The notes beneath the pieces are model-generated. The model ran no database searches. It was not told where the DNA came from and saw nothing but the letters and a program-made list of their open reading frames with translations. A stretch of DNA of 64,000 nucleotides from Struthio camelus (taxonomy: Eukaryota; Chordata; Aves; Struthioniformes; Struthionidae), in NCBI RefSeq assembly GCF_040807025.1, contig NC_090944.1, forward strand, positions 114,470,738 to 114,534,737, read 5' to 3'. Shown one piece after another: positions 34,201 through 47,000 of the stretch. Every line of letters begins with the position of its first letter. Position 1 is the stretch's first letter. Both the position numbers and the translations under genes were made by a program.

Positions 34201-37200
34201 AAGAAAAAACTCTTCTCTCATTATTGCAACTACCACTTTATGACTTAATGAACTTTACTTCCTCTAAGTGTCCTCTCTTTAACCACTTCTTGTGAAAAAA
34301 ACCTTACTGCTCGTACACTTCTGCTTGAGGAAGCTTCTGAATTCTTCTGTTTGTTTGTTAATAGTCTTAATAAATGAAAGAAAGTCTTCACCCTCCCTGC
34401 TGCACTAGTGGCAGGGAGAAGCCTGGGATTTGCTCGTGCCAAATGACTAAGTGACATCTCCGGGCAAACCCTAGTGGGTAAGACTTGGGAGTAGGCCAAT
34501 TAGCTGACCTGTTTGTTTGTTAGTGAGGCCTGAAGAATGGGAAAAGAATATAAGACATGCAGAATATTTTTGCTGTACACAGCTGTTGCTGCTAACCAGC
34601 CATGCTTGTATGGGTTCCTGATGTGTGCACAAAAACTGTATGTGCCGATTCTTGTGCAGATTATGGATATGTGCTCTTTTCTAAATATTCCCTTCTCTTT
34701 CACTCGCTCTTTTTTTCTTCTCCCCAGCTTTATCCGGAGAACAAAGGGCAAATTCCTTTGGGAAAGTGAGGTGACAGCAATGATTATTAAATTTACAACC
34801 CCCCAAAAAGTATCCCCCCCCCCCAACTTGTATTTTAACAGTGTATTTTATGGGCACTCCCAAAAGTGCATCTGCACAGTCTCCATCTGTTAGACACCAG
34901 GTCGGTGTATTCAAATAAAGTGGAAAAGGAAAATACTTCATTTAAACAAAGGAAATCTGGAAACTTTTTTTTTCCTTTTTAAATTATTCCACTCCCCTCT
35001 TTTTTTCTTTCTTCCCTTTCTTGTGATCACCAAGCCAGCAGAGGGGCTGTAACAACACTGTAGGTTGTAACCAGGTCACTAGTATCATTGCCTACGGAGT
35101 GCTGTCCAAGATTACATCACTCTCAGAAACTGTGTTTCAACCTACCACCCTCTGGCTTCATAACAGGAACTCCCTCAGGTGAGCCACAGGAACAACGTCC
35201 TGTGCCGAGCTGGTAGGAAATCTCTGATGCTGAGACCAAGCTGATACAGAGCTTCCTTCCAGCACTGCCCTGGCTGTGACTTTGGAGAGAGCTCATTGCT
35301 CAAGGGAAGCCTCCCTTCCCTCTGCCACCTGACTCCATCCCTGGGGTTCTCCAGTCTCTAACGCTACCAGATAAATGTTGTTGCCCATGTTGACCCATCC
35401 CATTGCATTTGCTTGGCAATAGCTGTAAAAAAAGTTTTCCACGTTACCTTTGAATGCTCTCGTTCAGGTTGTGCCCACACTAGTTGCAAGCAAAGGCAGT
35501 GCGAAGTGGCTGGAATCTGTAAAAACAGAAAGAGAATGCTGTTCTAGCAGGAACCAAATGACCATTCATTCTCATGAATGCAGAAAGCATTTGATTTAGT
35601 TAAGGACATAGAAATGTTTATTTTTCAAGTACAACGTAAGTAGTAAGGAAATCTAGATCATAGAGATTGGAAGGAATGGAGCACCTGGCAATACCACTTG
35701 TCCTAAACAAGCCTTTGAGATGTTACTCTATTTTTCATAACAATACAACTGAATCAAAAAATAGTTTTACTAGAGCAAGCACAGTTTGGAATTGATTACA
35801 CAAAAAAGTCTGCTTCTATCCTTTTTTCCTTTAACACACATTATGCTGTATTGGTGTTTACATGTACTCCTTTAATAAAACCTGTCAAGCCTAATTCAGA
35901 CCTTTCTGAGCTTTACATTTAGTTCTTGAAGACAATGCTTTCTACCCAATGAATGGTTTTTGTCCTTTGCTTTTATGACTTGGAAAATATTCGGAATTTC
36001 TTCTATTTGGTGCCTCCTAGGAAGCCCTGTTTTGCTTACTGCAGGCTGATCCAGTTACCGCAGTCCCTTATATCTTACGATCTTACACTGTTAAGTAGTG
36101 TAAAGTCCATTCCACCTCCCTTCTGTTCCACCTAATGGCTGATATAAAAACAAATCAGTGCTGCTTTGTTCAGAGGAATTATTGAGAGTCTATGAAAAAC
36201 AGAGCAAAATAAACCTATAGATTTTCTTATTCTCCTCCTGTGGGTGTTTAGGTAAAGCAGATAACACATTTAGGACATTTCACAGCGGTAATTCATTGCA
36301 CCCTCTTGAACCAGTGCATAATGTTTTTGTGTCGTACCAGCGAAAACTCACGGACCAAGTATGTGAAGGTTTGTGTTGAGCAGAATTGCAGTGAGGCAAG
36401 TTAGAGCCCCTACCCAGAGCTAAGTAAGAAATTGCATCTAATGAAATGTAAGGGGGCATAATTTTGTTCTCTTTTAATGGCTGTATTCACAGCTTCTGTA
36501 CTTATAGCACAGCTCCTATATCTCCTGTGCAAATCACCTCTCAGAGAGCAGTTCTTGTCATGCTGACTCTCTCTACACCTCTGGGATGCTGAGTTGGCAG
36601 GGTTATCTGCTCTGGAACATCTACTCGGCTCTTTTCTTCATTTCTAAACCTGTTCCTTGGCGTGTCCCTGCAGCGAAGGGCACTGGGATGAAGAAGGCTG
36701 AGGAGGTCAGCCTTTTCTAAATGAAGCACTCAGCATAACAACATATAGGGAAGTGTGAAGTAAACCACTGTGGGCTTTTTTGAGTGTGGTGTCGTTTGTT
36801 TTCTCAAGGACGCTGAGTAGGAAGCTGGAGAAACAGAAACTTCCTCTCTAGAGAGATTTATGATAGTGATTTAAGCAATAAAGTGGCAAAGTTTATTTGT
36901 TGATTTCTTCACATTTGGGCTTTCTGCACGGCCTGTGTTGTGCACTGGATTCTGCTGTTCCTGGGCCTTGGCTCTGCCCCATGCTCTGAGTGTGGTAGCC
37001 TTTATGCTGGGGCCGTGGTTGTGTCAGTGAGGAACTGGAGAGCTGCTTTCAGTTCGTGGCCAAGCACCCTGAAGTCCCCTTGCAGGCAGCAGGATCTGCA
37101 GATGAAGAATACCTCTCACAACTGGCCCTCAGCTCTCTGTATCTTTTGTGAGCAGCATGTAGCTTTTCAGATCAAAACCCACAGCTTTTTGGCAGGTCTA

Positions 37201-37600
37201 AGTTAAACGGACAGGATTTCTTTGACTCGCTAAGGTGCAATGGGCTGTTAAATGCTGCCGCTTCCCTTGCCTTGACAGATCGGGAGCGAAGGAGTTCCCG
37301 TCCTCACTGCCTGCAGCATCCTCTTGGTCCTGTCAGAGATGCCTCTGGAAAGACTCGGCCCATGGCCCGGCTCACAGGCCATCCCCAGCCCGAAACCTAA
37401 CAGACTTCAGCATGGTGAGTTGGATTTCTCTCCATCGCTCTGCAGTGGGACATGTCACAGTGTAAATCTACAGCATATATATATTGTCAAAGGCATGTCA
37501 GGGTGCAATGGGTGCCATGCTAAGCCTAGGGATTTGGCCACCCCATGTGCATGAGGACTTTCAAATGGTCTTCTCTTCTGGACTAGACTGCGGGTGTCAT
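33860..37600. other. 3' flank of RPS6KC1, no gene seen
   Basis: AT-leaning DNA with alternative polyadenylation hexamers (listed with the 3' UTR), a C10 run near 34816-34825 and several T-rich runs. The part around 36180-36320 is AT-rich with homeodomain-like TAATTC boxes. No exon-like open frame with family similarity was recognised. Confidence 0.6.
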
Positions 37601-37639
37601 ACTGAGGCGCTGGAGGAGGGCAAGTTACTTTGACAAGGT

Positions 37640-38200
37640 TATGAGGCTGGGATGCATCTCATGCGTGGTGGTGCCAGGGTGTGTGAACGTCTTGTGTGTG
37701 TTCGTGGGGTGTGGGAGGTGCGATGGGGGAGCAAGGACGTGGCCGAACAACACTTTTGATCCTAGAAGCAGCAGCAAGGTCTGCAGAGGTGCAGGTCCGT
37801 GCTCGAGCAGGCGAGGGCAGCTCCCAGGACGGGGGGATTTGGGTGCAGAGGAGAGGCTTGGAATGGGAGAACAGAGCCAACGGGGAGCCTCCTGGGGGCA
37901 GAGTGCGGGATGCGGGCAAAGCTCGCAGGGCAGCTGCTATTGGCGGCGGTATTTTGTACTGGCCCTGTGCAGCTGTCCCCTGCATCATGGGGCTGGTGGA
38001 GGTCTGGTCGCTGCCTGAGCCATCTGCAGGAGCACAGCTGGGAGCCCTGGCCCCGAGTTGAGGCATCCACAAGGAAACTGGAGCGTCCCCGGGGGGAAGC
38101 AGTTCCGCCTCCTGCTTGCTCTGTGCAGCTCTGTCCCGGCACCTGACGCTGGGCCGGGGAAGGCTATTCACAGCGCAGCAGAGAGGGTGCCTGCAACTCT
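37640..38200. other. GC-rich, moderately CpG-rich block
   Basis: CpG dinucleotides recur (TGCGGGATGCGGGC, GGCGGCGG, GCGTCCCCGGGG) in a locally GC-rich segment. Long open frames on both strands, including a 212-codon one on the - strand, follow from the low stop frequency of GC-rich DNA. Their products are low-complexity with no domain. It may be a weak or eroding CpG island. Confidence 0.45.
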
Positions 38201-40129
38201 GGGGAGCGGGTGATGGCTTAATGTACTGCCCTGACACGACTTTGCTGTCTCTTGGCAGACTAAAGGAGCTCCTTCTCCAGACCAGCTCTGTCTCCATCTC
38301 GTTGGCCCAGGGAGCTTTCAGATGAGATTAGAGCTCTTCTGCCGGAGGGCTGCTGTGATGGGTAGCAGGGCTGGTGCACGTGCGCGAGTGTGGGGCAGTG
38401 GGAATTAGCTTCCTCCTGGGGAGGCTGCAGGCAGCAGCCTTGATTCTTTGCTGCTCAGATCCTAAGTTTGGCAAACCTGGGAAAAGTCCTTCTGGGAGCA
38501 ATAAGCTAGACAAGCCAATTGGCAAGCCATGCAGCTGGATGAAGACAGGGCAGCCAGGAAAAGAGCAGATGTTGCAGTGGTCAGTCATCCTCCCCGGCAC
38601 AGCTTTTCTAACCTAGATCTGCTTCGTAGACTAGGCAGTTTTGCCTCAGCATGGCCTCACCTCAGGAGCCACACGGGATCAAAGAACAAAGTTATGAACT
38701 GAAATAGATGTAAAGTGGTCTAACAAAAGGCAGTGCCTGTAGCAAGTGGTTCTGGTGGCTGTGCTACCCGATAGCTCTTTGCACGCCACAGAAAGGGCTA
38801 CTGAAGCAGCACCTGGGGACAGCAAGCGAGGTGTCCTGTGAGTCTGGTGGCAACGTGACACAGTCGAGTATCACCACAGCATCTCCCCTGCTGTTCAACC
38901 AGGAGTGCAGCTAGAATGACGAAGAAACTGAGTTTCTTCTGCTGCTTACATGGCTGATAGGGTCCCTCTCTTCCCTCTGTGCAAACCAGCTGGCCTGTTT
39001 TCTTCCTCCGCTGAACTCCTCTGTCTCCTGCTCCACCAATTTCTCGCGTACCCTTCCCTGAGCAGACTCATTCATCTCCAGGGTATTTTATAGATTCTCG
39101 TGTTCAGCTGCCTTAGTCCATGTCTTGTGTTACGTCTCTCAACTGCGGTTGCAAATTTTCTTGTCCTTTCTGTGCCTTTAGTTGAAATGTCATCCCCAAA
39201 CACTGGGACCCAGGAGTGGATTATTAGATGCAGCTGTTATCCCCACGTAATGATGAAAACAGAGGATTACTCCCACAAAACGAAAACACAGGAGTCATAA
39301 AAGGGTTAGGAAATTGCTTACCCCAGCAGCATGTGAGTAATGTGAGTTTTATGGCACCCTGCACAGTGGTGGGACAACTAGGAAGAAGTTTCACATGAGA
39401 AGGGACAAGGTTGCGCCATGATTTAGAGCATGCTGCTGGCTAGCTGTGCTCCACTTGTATTCTTGCCTCTGCGCTGCGGTCTGACGTTTGCCAGTTCATA
39501 ATCCTCCTTTACGAACCAGGCGTGGATAAGAGCTGCTACTACAGCGTGGATCATGAGCCATCAGCATATATTGTTTCTCTAGATTTTTCTCCCTCTCTCC
39601 CCATTACTCTGCCTCCTTGGGCTCCTTCCTTTACAGCCTCACCCCTGCTTTGACCTCGGAGACGTCCCCTGGGACCAGCCCCCCTGGCCCTGTCCTGCAA
39701 GAGCCCAGCAAAATTGCTATCCAGGAAACCCAACTGAGAGGCAAGTCTGGGTGGCAGGGGCCTTGGCTGCAGTAGTCCTCGCGGCATGCCGGTGCTGTGG
39801 GGGCTAGTTCAGCCCTGGCGTCTCCGGGTCACTTCCGGCTCTCCGTGACACTGAAGAGAGTCCTGAGGTCGTTGGCTTTATAGGGTAAAATAAGTGGGCG
39901 GCATGGAGTCCCGGTCGTGTTAACATTGCTGAGAGTCTTCCCAGTGACATTGCTGGGGCCAGGTCACAGAGCGAGGCCAAATTCATGAAAAGAGGTATGG
40001 CGAATTTATTTGCTTTCCTACATTAAACATACCTGGGGAGTTTCATCCTCAGCGTTAGAGAAATAAGCTTAATTTTGTGTGTTTGTTTGCCTGTTTTTTA
40101 AGCTTAAAATCCTGGACCAATGCAGTTCA

Positions 40130-40560
40130 CGTGGCTACCCAGTTACCGGCCCCGGCCCGGGCAAGGTGTGCATCTCCTCTCCCTCGGCCTTTGCTGTGCC
40201 TCTGTGTCGCTGCCTGTGCCTGAACCGGTCACCCGTTCCCGCAAAACGCCAGGTGGCAGAGCCGCCCCCCCACCCCGTCCTCCTTTTGTCCCCGTCAGCC
40301 GCCGGGGTGAGGATCGGCCGCCAAGCGGAGGCGGCGGGTGCCTTTCCAGGCCCCAGATGCCAGCGCGTGGCAGCATCTGGCGCGCTGGCAGGCGCCGGGG
40401 CAGCGGTGCTGGCTGCCGGCGCTTGACGGGCGCGCGGCTTCACTCAGGACGTGGTCCCGACCGGGGACGCCGGCAATAATTAAATGTACTGCCGGGCGTG
40501 AATTATGGGGCAGGGCGACCGCCGTCGGTAGCGTTGCCGACTCCAGGCCCGGTTTTATGT
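40130..40560. promoter_or_regulatory. Strong CpG island
   Basis: CpG density is very high by eye: GCCGCCGGGGTGAGGATCGG, GCGGAGGCGGCGGG, GACGGGCGCGCGGC, CGACCGCCGTCGGTAGCG. The start includes GGCCCCGGCCCGGG. It lies about 6.7 kb past the RPS6KC1 stop, so it is not that gene's promoter. Such islands usually mark promoters or developmental regulatory DNA. I found no coding exon or clear TATA box that assigns a transcript or direction. Confidence 0.65.
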
Positions 40561-41664
40561 CCTGTTTGGGAGCGTCTCGCGTAACCTTACCTTCTTGTGC
40601 TGTTAGCGTTTCAGGTGCCTTAAGGCATGGAGCTCCTTGAAAGAGAAATACAAATCACTAAAAATGTAGAGATAAAACCCTCTCCTTAGAGGCCATGTGT
40701 TTGGCACGGGAAACACATGATAACAGCTTGCTTTAGAAAGGTGACATTTCCACTGAAGGCTGAATAATAAAAAATGCATTCTAAAAGCCGAGCTTTTCTC
40801 TGTCTTCTGATATATTAGACTTTTGTGATGAAGACAGCTTCTGGGACTGGGGAATCTACTGCTTCCTTGAAATATATGCGTGGGAGCTCTCGCTGGCCCT
40901 AATGGGTGTCGCATGTGGCTCTGGCTGTATTAATGTTGGCAAGCTCTACTAAAAAGAATTGCTGGTAGCCTTTCACATGCCATGAATCAAAGCTGTCTTT
41001 CCTCAACTTCGTTTTAGTCCCGGCTCACGCGTGTAGACAGACTTGCCTAGGGTTAAGTCTCTTTTGATACTAAGACGGGTAGAAAAGACTCCAGTAGAAT
41101 TTTTCCAGCTTAGTTCAGAGCTTGGTGGTGAAGGACTCTGGAGGGAAGGGGAAGGAGGAGACAGCTCGCCAGCTCAGAGAGGCCTCTGAGGGTCATGCTG
41201 AGTCTATGTTATTAGGCTGTGGCGAGGAGAGGAGCACTACTGACAGACAGCTGTTTGACTTGTGCGACTGTACAGTCTTTGCTGCAGATATGCATAAATA
41301 CCGAGACTATGTTGACAAATTCCTCGTCCGCACAAGACAGTTAAGCCTGACTGTTTAATCATTTGTGTGCTGTTACATCTGGAGCTTCAAAAAGAAGATT
41401 CGCACTAAGCCACTGCTTTAGAATATGACGTGTAAGAAACGTGTAAACTCAAAGCAGTTTCACATGAGACTTTCATGGTCTGTCTTTATTCAGACCCTGT
41501 TAGAAATACAGGGCTGTATTTTTTATTACGATTGATTTTTTTCTTTTTTTGCCAAAAAAGGTATCATTTGTTGTTGTTTAAATAAAAAATCTGCTCACCC
41601 GGCTCTTCTGCTTTACAGTGCAGATAGCAGATCTCTTGGCAGAACTTAGATCCTGTCTGAGATA

Positions 41665-41730
41665 CAGCACCAGCCGCCGCGCGGCCCCGTTAGGAGTCCC
41701 GCACCTCGGCCTGCAGCGTGTGCGCAGAGG
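41665..41730. other. Small CpG cluster
   Basis: GCCGCCGCGCGGCCCCG and the following CTCGGCCTGCAGCGTGTGCG form a compact CpG-rich patch about 1.1 kb after the main island. It may be part of the same regulatory domain. Confidence 0.4.
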
Positions 41731-44700
41731 CACGTGAGGCTGTGTGTTTTGGTTCGGCTTTTCTGGCACAGGGATATGGAACCCGTGCTACTGGTCGCCT
41801 CCTGTCCGTAACTCCGGGGGTGGCTTTTGACCTCCCTGCCGTTTCACAATAATATCCGCCTTAATACCAACATACTATCTTGTCACATTGTTGGCCTCGT
41901 CTTTGGAAATATAGTATCTAAAATTAAAGATCTGCTTCCGTTTTGGAAATTTTGAATTGACCTTTGTCACTTAAATAGGGAGAGAGTGGTAGAAGTCTGA
42001 ACCTGTTCTAGCAAAGTTAATGGGAAAAAAAAGGAGATGTCTTTTGAGGCTTTCTGCAGATCCTATTTGCACTGTACTGTGGTCTGCTCAGAATAGTTCT
42101 GGTGTGTGGCTAATTTTTTAAGCAAAAGAGATACTGCTGAGGGATCATCAAAAGCAAATGCCTCATTGAAATGTGAGTGTATTGTTTAGTCAGATAAAAA
42201 CTTAAAAATAAAATGTCAAATCAGTTTTTAGAGACACTGGTCACTGTACGTTCATGTTGTCAATGCATGAGATGGACTGTCTTTCATGAGTGAATATAAG
42301 GGGGTGGATACTTAGAAGTTGTTGGCGAATGACAAGCTGTCTGTCTTAAAGCTGCAAATACAGATGGAGCTGAACCGGTGTTGCTGGTTTTTGCGTTTTT
42401 TTAATTAGCTTCCTATTAAGTGCAGGGAAAGCCGATGTCATCTCTCATTTTTATTTTTAAAATAGTAATAGCAGTATAGGAGGCCAGATACAATGAGGAT
42501 TCTCACTCATTTATATGAAAGATTCCGCGTACCTCCGTAGGAACACTTAGCTTGGTTTAAAGTCATTTTTATATGACTAGGCTGCAGAAATCAACAGGCA
42601 GAAGAAATCAGGCTTCCACTGGTTTCAGAACAGATAGGTAATTTTTTTCACTGATTTAACTAAACCAGCATAAACACACAGTCTTATGAGTACAGTACAG
42701 CTTTGCTTATTGACCAGGCCAGATATTAAGCCTCATTAGAGGCTTTTGAAAACTGGACAGCTCCTAAATTATTTCAAAATAAATTATCTCATACTCTCTC
42801 CGTATGCATGCTTGGATTTTTTTCAGTTATCAGCCAAGTAATTTACTGAATGTTGTCTTTACTGCATGCTTCATGTGGAGGCAATTTTGACTCTGAGTTG
42901 TTTTTTGGTCTTTTTCAAAATGGGACTTGGCTCTCACTTGTCTCCTAGCCACCACGGAAGGGACTGTTTGCTGTAGGAATTTTGGCTTTCATTCCATTCA
43001 GGTATTTTAAAAACATGTAGTCTTCTTTTTAGTATGTTCCCATACCTTGTATGTTGAGGTCCAAGAGCTGTGCAAGTTTATGGGGCCAATGAAAATATTT
43101 CCAGACATAGAATAAATATTAAAAAAAAACTTGAACATAATTAGGAGCTTTGGAAGTAATAAGAACTTTCTCAGCTCAGGGCACAAGCCAACAAGATAAG
43201 GCTTTTTTTTTTTTTTTCAGACAGAAGCTTCCCTTCTGTCTTTTCTTTCATCCTTCTAATAGGAATAACAACCCATCTTTACATAAAATTAATAAAATAG
43301 CTTAATTACTCAGCCACTTAAATAATTTTAAAGTGCATGACAACCACAGGGAGCAAGAGACAGGTTAGTCTTTTGGAGGGATTTAGAAAAGGTAACCTCA
43401 GATACCTATCTTAGTTGGCTAAATTTGGAGTCTGCCTTCACAACAGAGCTTCCAACAGGTGACTGAGAGCCGTTCAGATTTCTTCCAATCTGCATTTTTC
43501 GACCCTGCTGCTGGTAAAGCAGCCGTTGCTGCTGCTGGTTTTTTTAAATAGGATTTGGGGCTGCATGCTAGCTCTTTTTTCTGCGTAAAAAAAGAAAGCA
43601 CAAACTATCCCTGCCCATGGTGGGAAGGATGCGGTCTCCATCCCAACTCGGTGTGAGGTGGAACTGCTGGAGAAGGACACTGAGCCTCAAGGCTGGGGGT
43701 TGAGAGAAAAAAAGCCTGTTTTGTGTTCAGAGAAATACTCAGTATTTCATCATACTGCTGGGGTCTTGTACGACTCATATACAAGCCTGAAGGAAGGAGC
43801 AGCCCTGGCCTCAGAAAAATGGTAGTTCAAATAGCAGCCTTATATCAGAAGTCTGAAAAAACATGGCTGAAGCCACGATATGCAGTACTATAGGCCCTGC
43901 TGGGCTTGGGCTGTCTGAACACAGGTGAAATTGGCATTTTAATCTGTTCTTCAGGTGCTGGATATGTACCAGATGCTTCCCAGCCCAGTAGTATGCGCAC
44001 AGTGATAAATAAGGTGAAGATAATTTATATCTATTTTCCCTGCACGTTATTTCTATTTGTAGTTTTATTTCTGGAAGGGTGGGAAGAAGAGGCAAAGGAA
44101 ACCCTTCTGCTTGTCTGAAGAGAGCTGAGGAACCTTGCGCCCGTTTTACTCACTTATTTTTCTTGTTCCCGAGCCCCTGCCTGGCCATCTCCACCGCCGT
44201 TCAGGTCGCAGGCCCTTGGCAGTGAAGAATGAGGGCAGACAAACACCGTGATGCTGCTGTTAGGACATTCATCCTCACGAGGACGCTTCTGTGAAGCTGA
44301 ACCTGAGTTCTCCCGGTCTAGGCACATCTCACAATAACTTGCCAGGTAACAGTTCGTCCCTGTACCTGTCCGCCTTCTCCAGTGGTGGGATCATTGGATC
44401 ATCCCACCATTCCAGACGGACGTGCACCAGGAGCCCAGCGAGACCAGCTAGCCTCCTGCCTTAATGTGCGGGCGCTCAGGTGTCTCCATGGTGGGAATGT
44501 GAGTGGACGATGTACAGCAGGTATAGCCTGAGTAGTGGGTGACCATAACCACGAGCCAAGCACCATGGCCCTGCGTGCCTCCCCACCGTGGGGAGGCCAC
44601 CAAGATTGCTGCTGGTTGCTGGTCTGCCACTGGGAAGTCTGAGGGGTTTTCTAGCAGGGGACAAGCCTGGTCTGCAGTCATCAGTGAACAAGCGTTTTCC

Positions 44701-45949
44701 TTGCACGTGCATGGCCCATTTGTTATTAAGCAAGCTGTATTGCTACTGTGCGTCTGTATGCACAAAGTTTATTTATTACAGCCCTTAATCAGAGCTGGGT
44801 CAAATGTATCTAAGGAAAACATAAATATGCAACAATGGACTTTTTAGTAATTAAAATTGTAACTCCTTCTCTGAAGTCTTGATTAAACAACATTAAACGT
44901 CACAATGCTGTGACAAATGTCTATTATCAACAAAAATCAAAACAGGTATAAACTGCTAAAGGAATTTTTCCTTGAGTGGTCAAATTTCACTGCAAACACA
45001 AAGGGTCAACTTGTGACACTTGGCTTCTGTATTCTGCTCGTAAGCGTCCCTGCATATTTGCTTTGCTCTGTCTGTCTTTTTCCTCCTCTGTTCCCCTCTC
45101 CATATATCAGTGTCGGGGAGTTCAGACATCACAAGGGCCGGTGGGTTTTTTATTATTATTGTAGTGCCTAATGTGGAATTTAGTATGAGCAACACTCCTT
45201 CCTGTCGGTGCTTGGAAACTCTTTTGTGTTACGTCCGTCCTTTCTCTGAAGTAATCGCTCAACTATTTCTAGCAATAAAATATTCCTCTCTAGCCCCATC
45301 AGATATGTTAGAAAGATTAGTGAAACATCTGAAGGCCCAGTGCAGCTAAGTTAAACAAAACTTCCATGGGCTTCAATGTATGCCTTTTATTTTGCTGCAG
45401 ATATCGCCTGAGGACACAGTATAGGAAAGAGGCACCCGGATACCGCCTGACAGAAGTGAATGCTATACGTTAGAGCAAGGCTACCCGTTGGGACAAAATA
45501 ACTCGTATGAGTGGTCTGCCAAGGGAGAGGGCCATGAGAGCAGGAGTACGGGGATATCTGCTTCCTCCTTCTCCATTTTTTTGTTAGCTTTGTAAACGCG
45601 ACACCAAAGATTTGTCTAAAATTTGTTGCAGTACTGAACAGTGGATCCGTCCCTCCTGTCAGCCAAAAAGGTAGTGAAGTCCTTGTGTTGCCACAGCTGG
45701 GGAACTGAGACGAGAAAGCATTTTTAATAAGGCAGTTTAAAAACCGTATTTGGTGCCAGCGCCTAAGAAACACTTAGGGGAAGGGCAGGTTTTACGAAAA
45801 GTATTTAAACACGTACCTGACTAAAGATGGGAGAATTCTTTAGAAAAGAATTCCTTCTCTTCCCGCCTAGGGAAGGCAACTAGCCGAACGGGAGCTGAAA
45901 CTCCTGACAATTATTATGGAAACCTTACAGAAAAGGGAGCTGCTGTCCG

Positions 45950-46300
45950 TGCTGCCTTGCGGGTTACCGCTTGCGCCGTTAGGAAGCAGCCAGACCTTAT
46001 TTTCCCTTCAGTGGTTACTGCGACCTGGCTTAGGGAAGCAAGAAGTCCGTCCGCTGGAACTGAACGCGCGGAAAAAATGACTTTCCAGGCTTTCGCGCAG
46101 GTAACCGCTGCACCGCAACGCGAAGCGCCGGGAACGAATTACGTGTTCCTTGGCCTTCGGTCCCCGCTCGGGCGGGACGGCGGCTCCCGCTGGGGCTGCG
46201 GACGGGGCGGCTGCCCTCCCCGGGCCCGGGGGCGTCCCCTCGCCTTCGCCCGCCGCCTGCCTCCTCGTGCCGCCTCCCGTGGCTGCCGGGCTGAAAAAGA
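45950..46300. promoter_or_regulatory. CpG island, left half of composite
   Basis: CpG-rich from GCGGGTTACCGCTTGCGCCG through GCACCGCAACGCGAAGCGCC to CGGGACGGCGGCTCCCG and CGGGCCCGGGGGCG. It ends sharply at an A-tract (46292-46309), followed by an AT-rich core. This placement suits an unannotated promoter or a poised regulatory element in the gene desert. Confidence 0.6.
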
Positions 46301-46379
46301 AAAAAAAAAGTTTACTTCAGTTGGAGGGTATTTTTGGGCACGGCTGTTTTATTTTATTTTATTTTTTTTGTTTTTGTTT

Positions 46380-46690
46380 GACAGCCATGACAGCCTCTCC
46401 TCATTATTATGGAAAATACAGGGTTGGTGGTAATTACTATCTGAGTATGAATGGGAGCAGGAGTGGGCATAGCCTGCACTGGCCTTTCTTTGACAAGGTA
46501 TAACTTTCTTCTGAATTTCTGTGTTAATTAATGCTTATTTAAAAACCACTTTAATTGGCAGTAAACACCTCAACTTTTTGTACTCATTAAAATGCAGCCA
46601 TTGATGTGTGATGGATTTTTTTAAAGCTTAATTAACTTTCTTTCTGTATATATAACCTATAATAACGACAAATACTGGAAACTGCTGCTT
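46380..46690. promoter_or_regulatory. AT-rich core between CpG islands; candidate conserved element or first exon
   Basis: The segment carries homeodomain-type cores (GGTAATTACTATC, GTTAATTAATGC, ACTTTAATTGGCAG, GCTTAATTAACTT). On the + strand an ATG at 46387 in good context (GCCATGA) opens about 38 codons ending in a GT that could be a splice donor (GACAAG|GTATAA, about 46497). The peptide starts MTASPHYYGKYRVGG and matches no family I know. A non-coding regulatory element is the more cautious reading. Confidence 0.35.
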
Positions 46691-47000
46691 TTCATTTCTG
46701 CCCCCCTCACGCGGCTAGCGCTTGAAGAAAGGCTAGAAAAATGTATCCTGACGTGGCCGGGAGCGGGGCGGGGGGCTCTGGGCGCGATTATTCAGCCCCC
46801 TCCCAGAGCTCCCGTGGAGGCTGGGAAGCGGCCGGGAGCGGCGGCCGGTGCCCCGCGTGTCCGCTCCCACGTCCGCAGCAGGGGCCTGAGCTTCTCGCCC
46901 GCTCTTCCCTCCCCGTCTTCCCTCGCCAGCCTGAAGGGGATGCCCCGTTCCCCACCTTCGCTGCCTGTCCTGGCCGCTTTTCTGCATAAGAAAGCTGCGT
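46690..47000. promoter_or_regulatory. CpG island, right half of composite
   Basis: CpG-rich from CACGCGGCTAGCGC through GGCCGGGAGCGGGGCGGGG, GCGGCCGGGAGCGGCGGCCG and CCCGCGTGTCCGC. Frames on both strands stay open because of GC content, with low-complexity products. Together with 45950-46300 it brackets the AT-rich core. Confidence 0.6.

Larger units (their letters stand above)
38200..45940. other. Intergenic stretch apart from the islands
   Basis: No gene was recognised. AT-rich segments with TAATTA/ATTTA boxes at about 42480-42840 and 43120-43340 have the texture of non-coding conserved DNA, but this cannot be tested here. A T16 run precedes CAGACAG at 43205-43220. A tiny MIR-like trace near 39215-39260 is too short to call. 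Confidence 0.5.

Noticed and set aside
35655..35715. Possible CR1 trace (CATAGAGATTGGAAGGAATG)
   Set aside because: Only a 20-nt resemblance to the avian CR1 3' end, with no further collinear match or octamer tail.
37659..38297. 212-codon open frame on the - strand, plus overlapping + strand frames of 115-125 codons
   Set aside because: The segment is GC-rich, so stops are rare in every frame. Products are Pro/Ser/Ala-rich with no domain, and frames on both strands are equally open.
39215..39300. Possible MIR trace (GCTGTTATCCCCACGTAATG)
   Set aside because: The match is limited to one short box, and the flanks do not follow the MIR consensus.
45387..45773. 128-codon - strand frame
   Set aside because: No recognisable domain, no splice or promoter support, and isolated in intergenic DNA.
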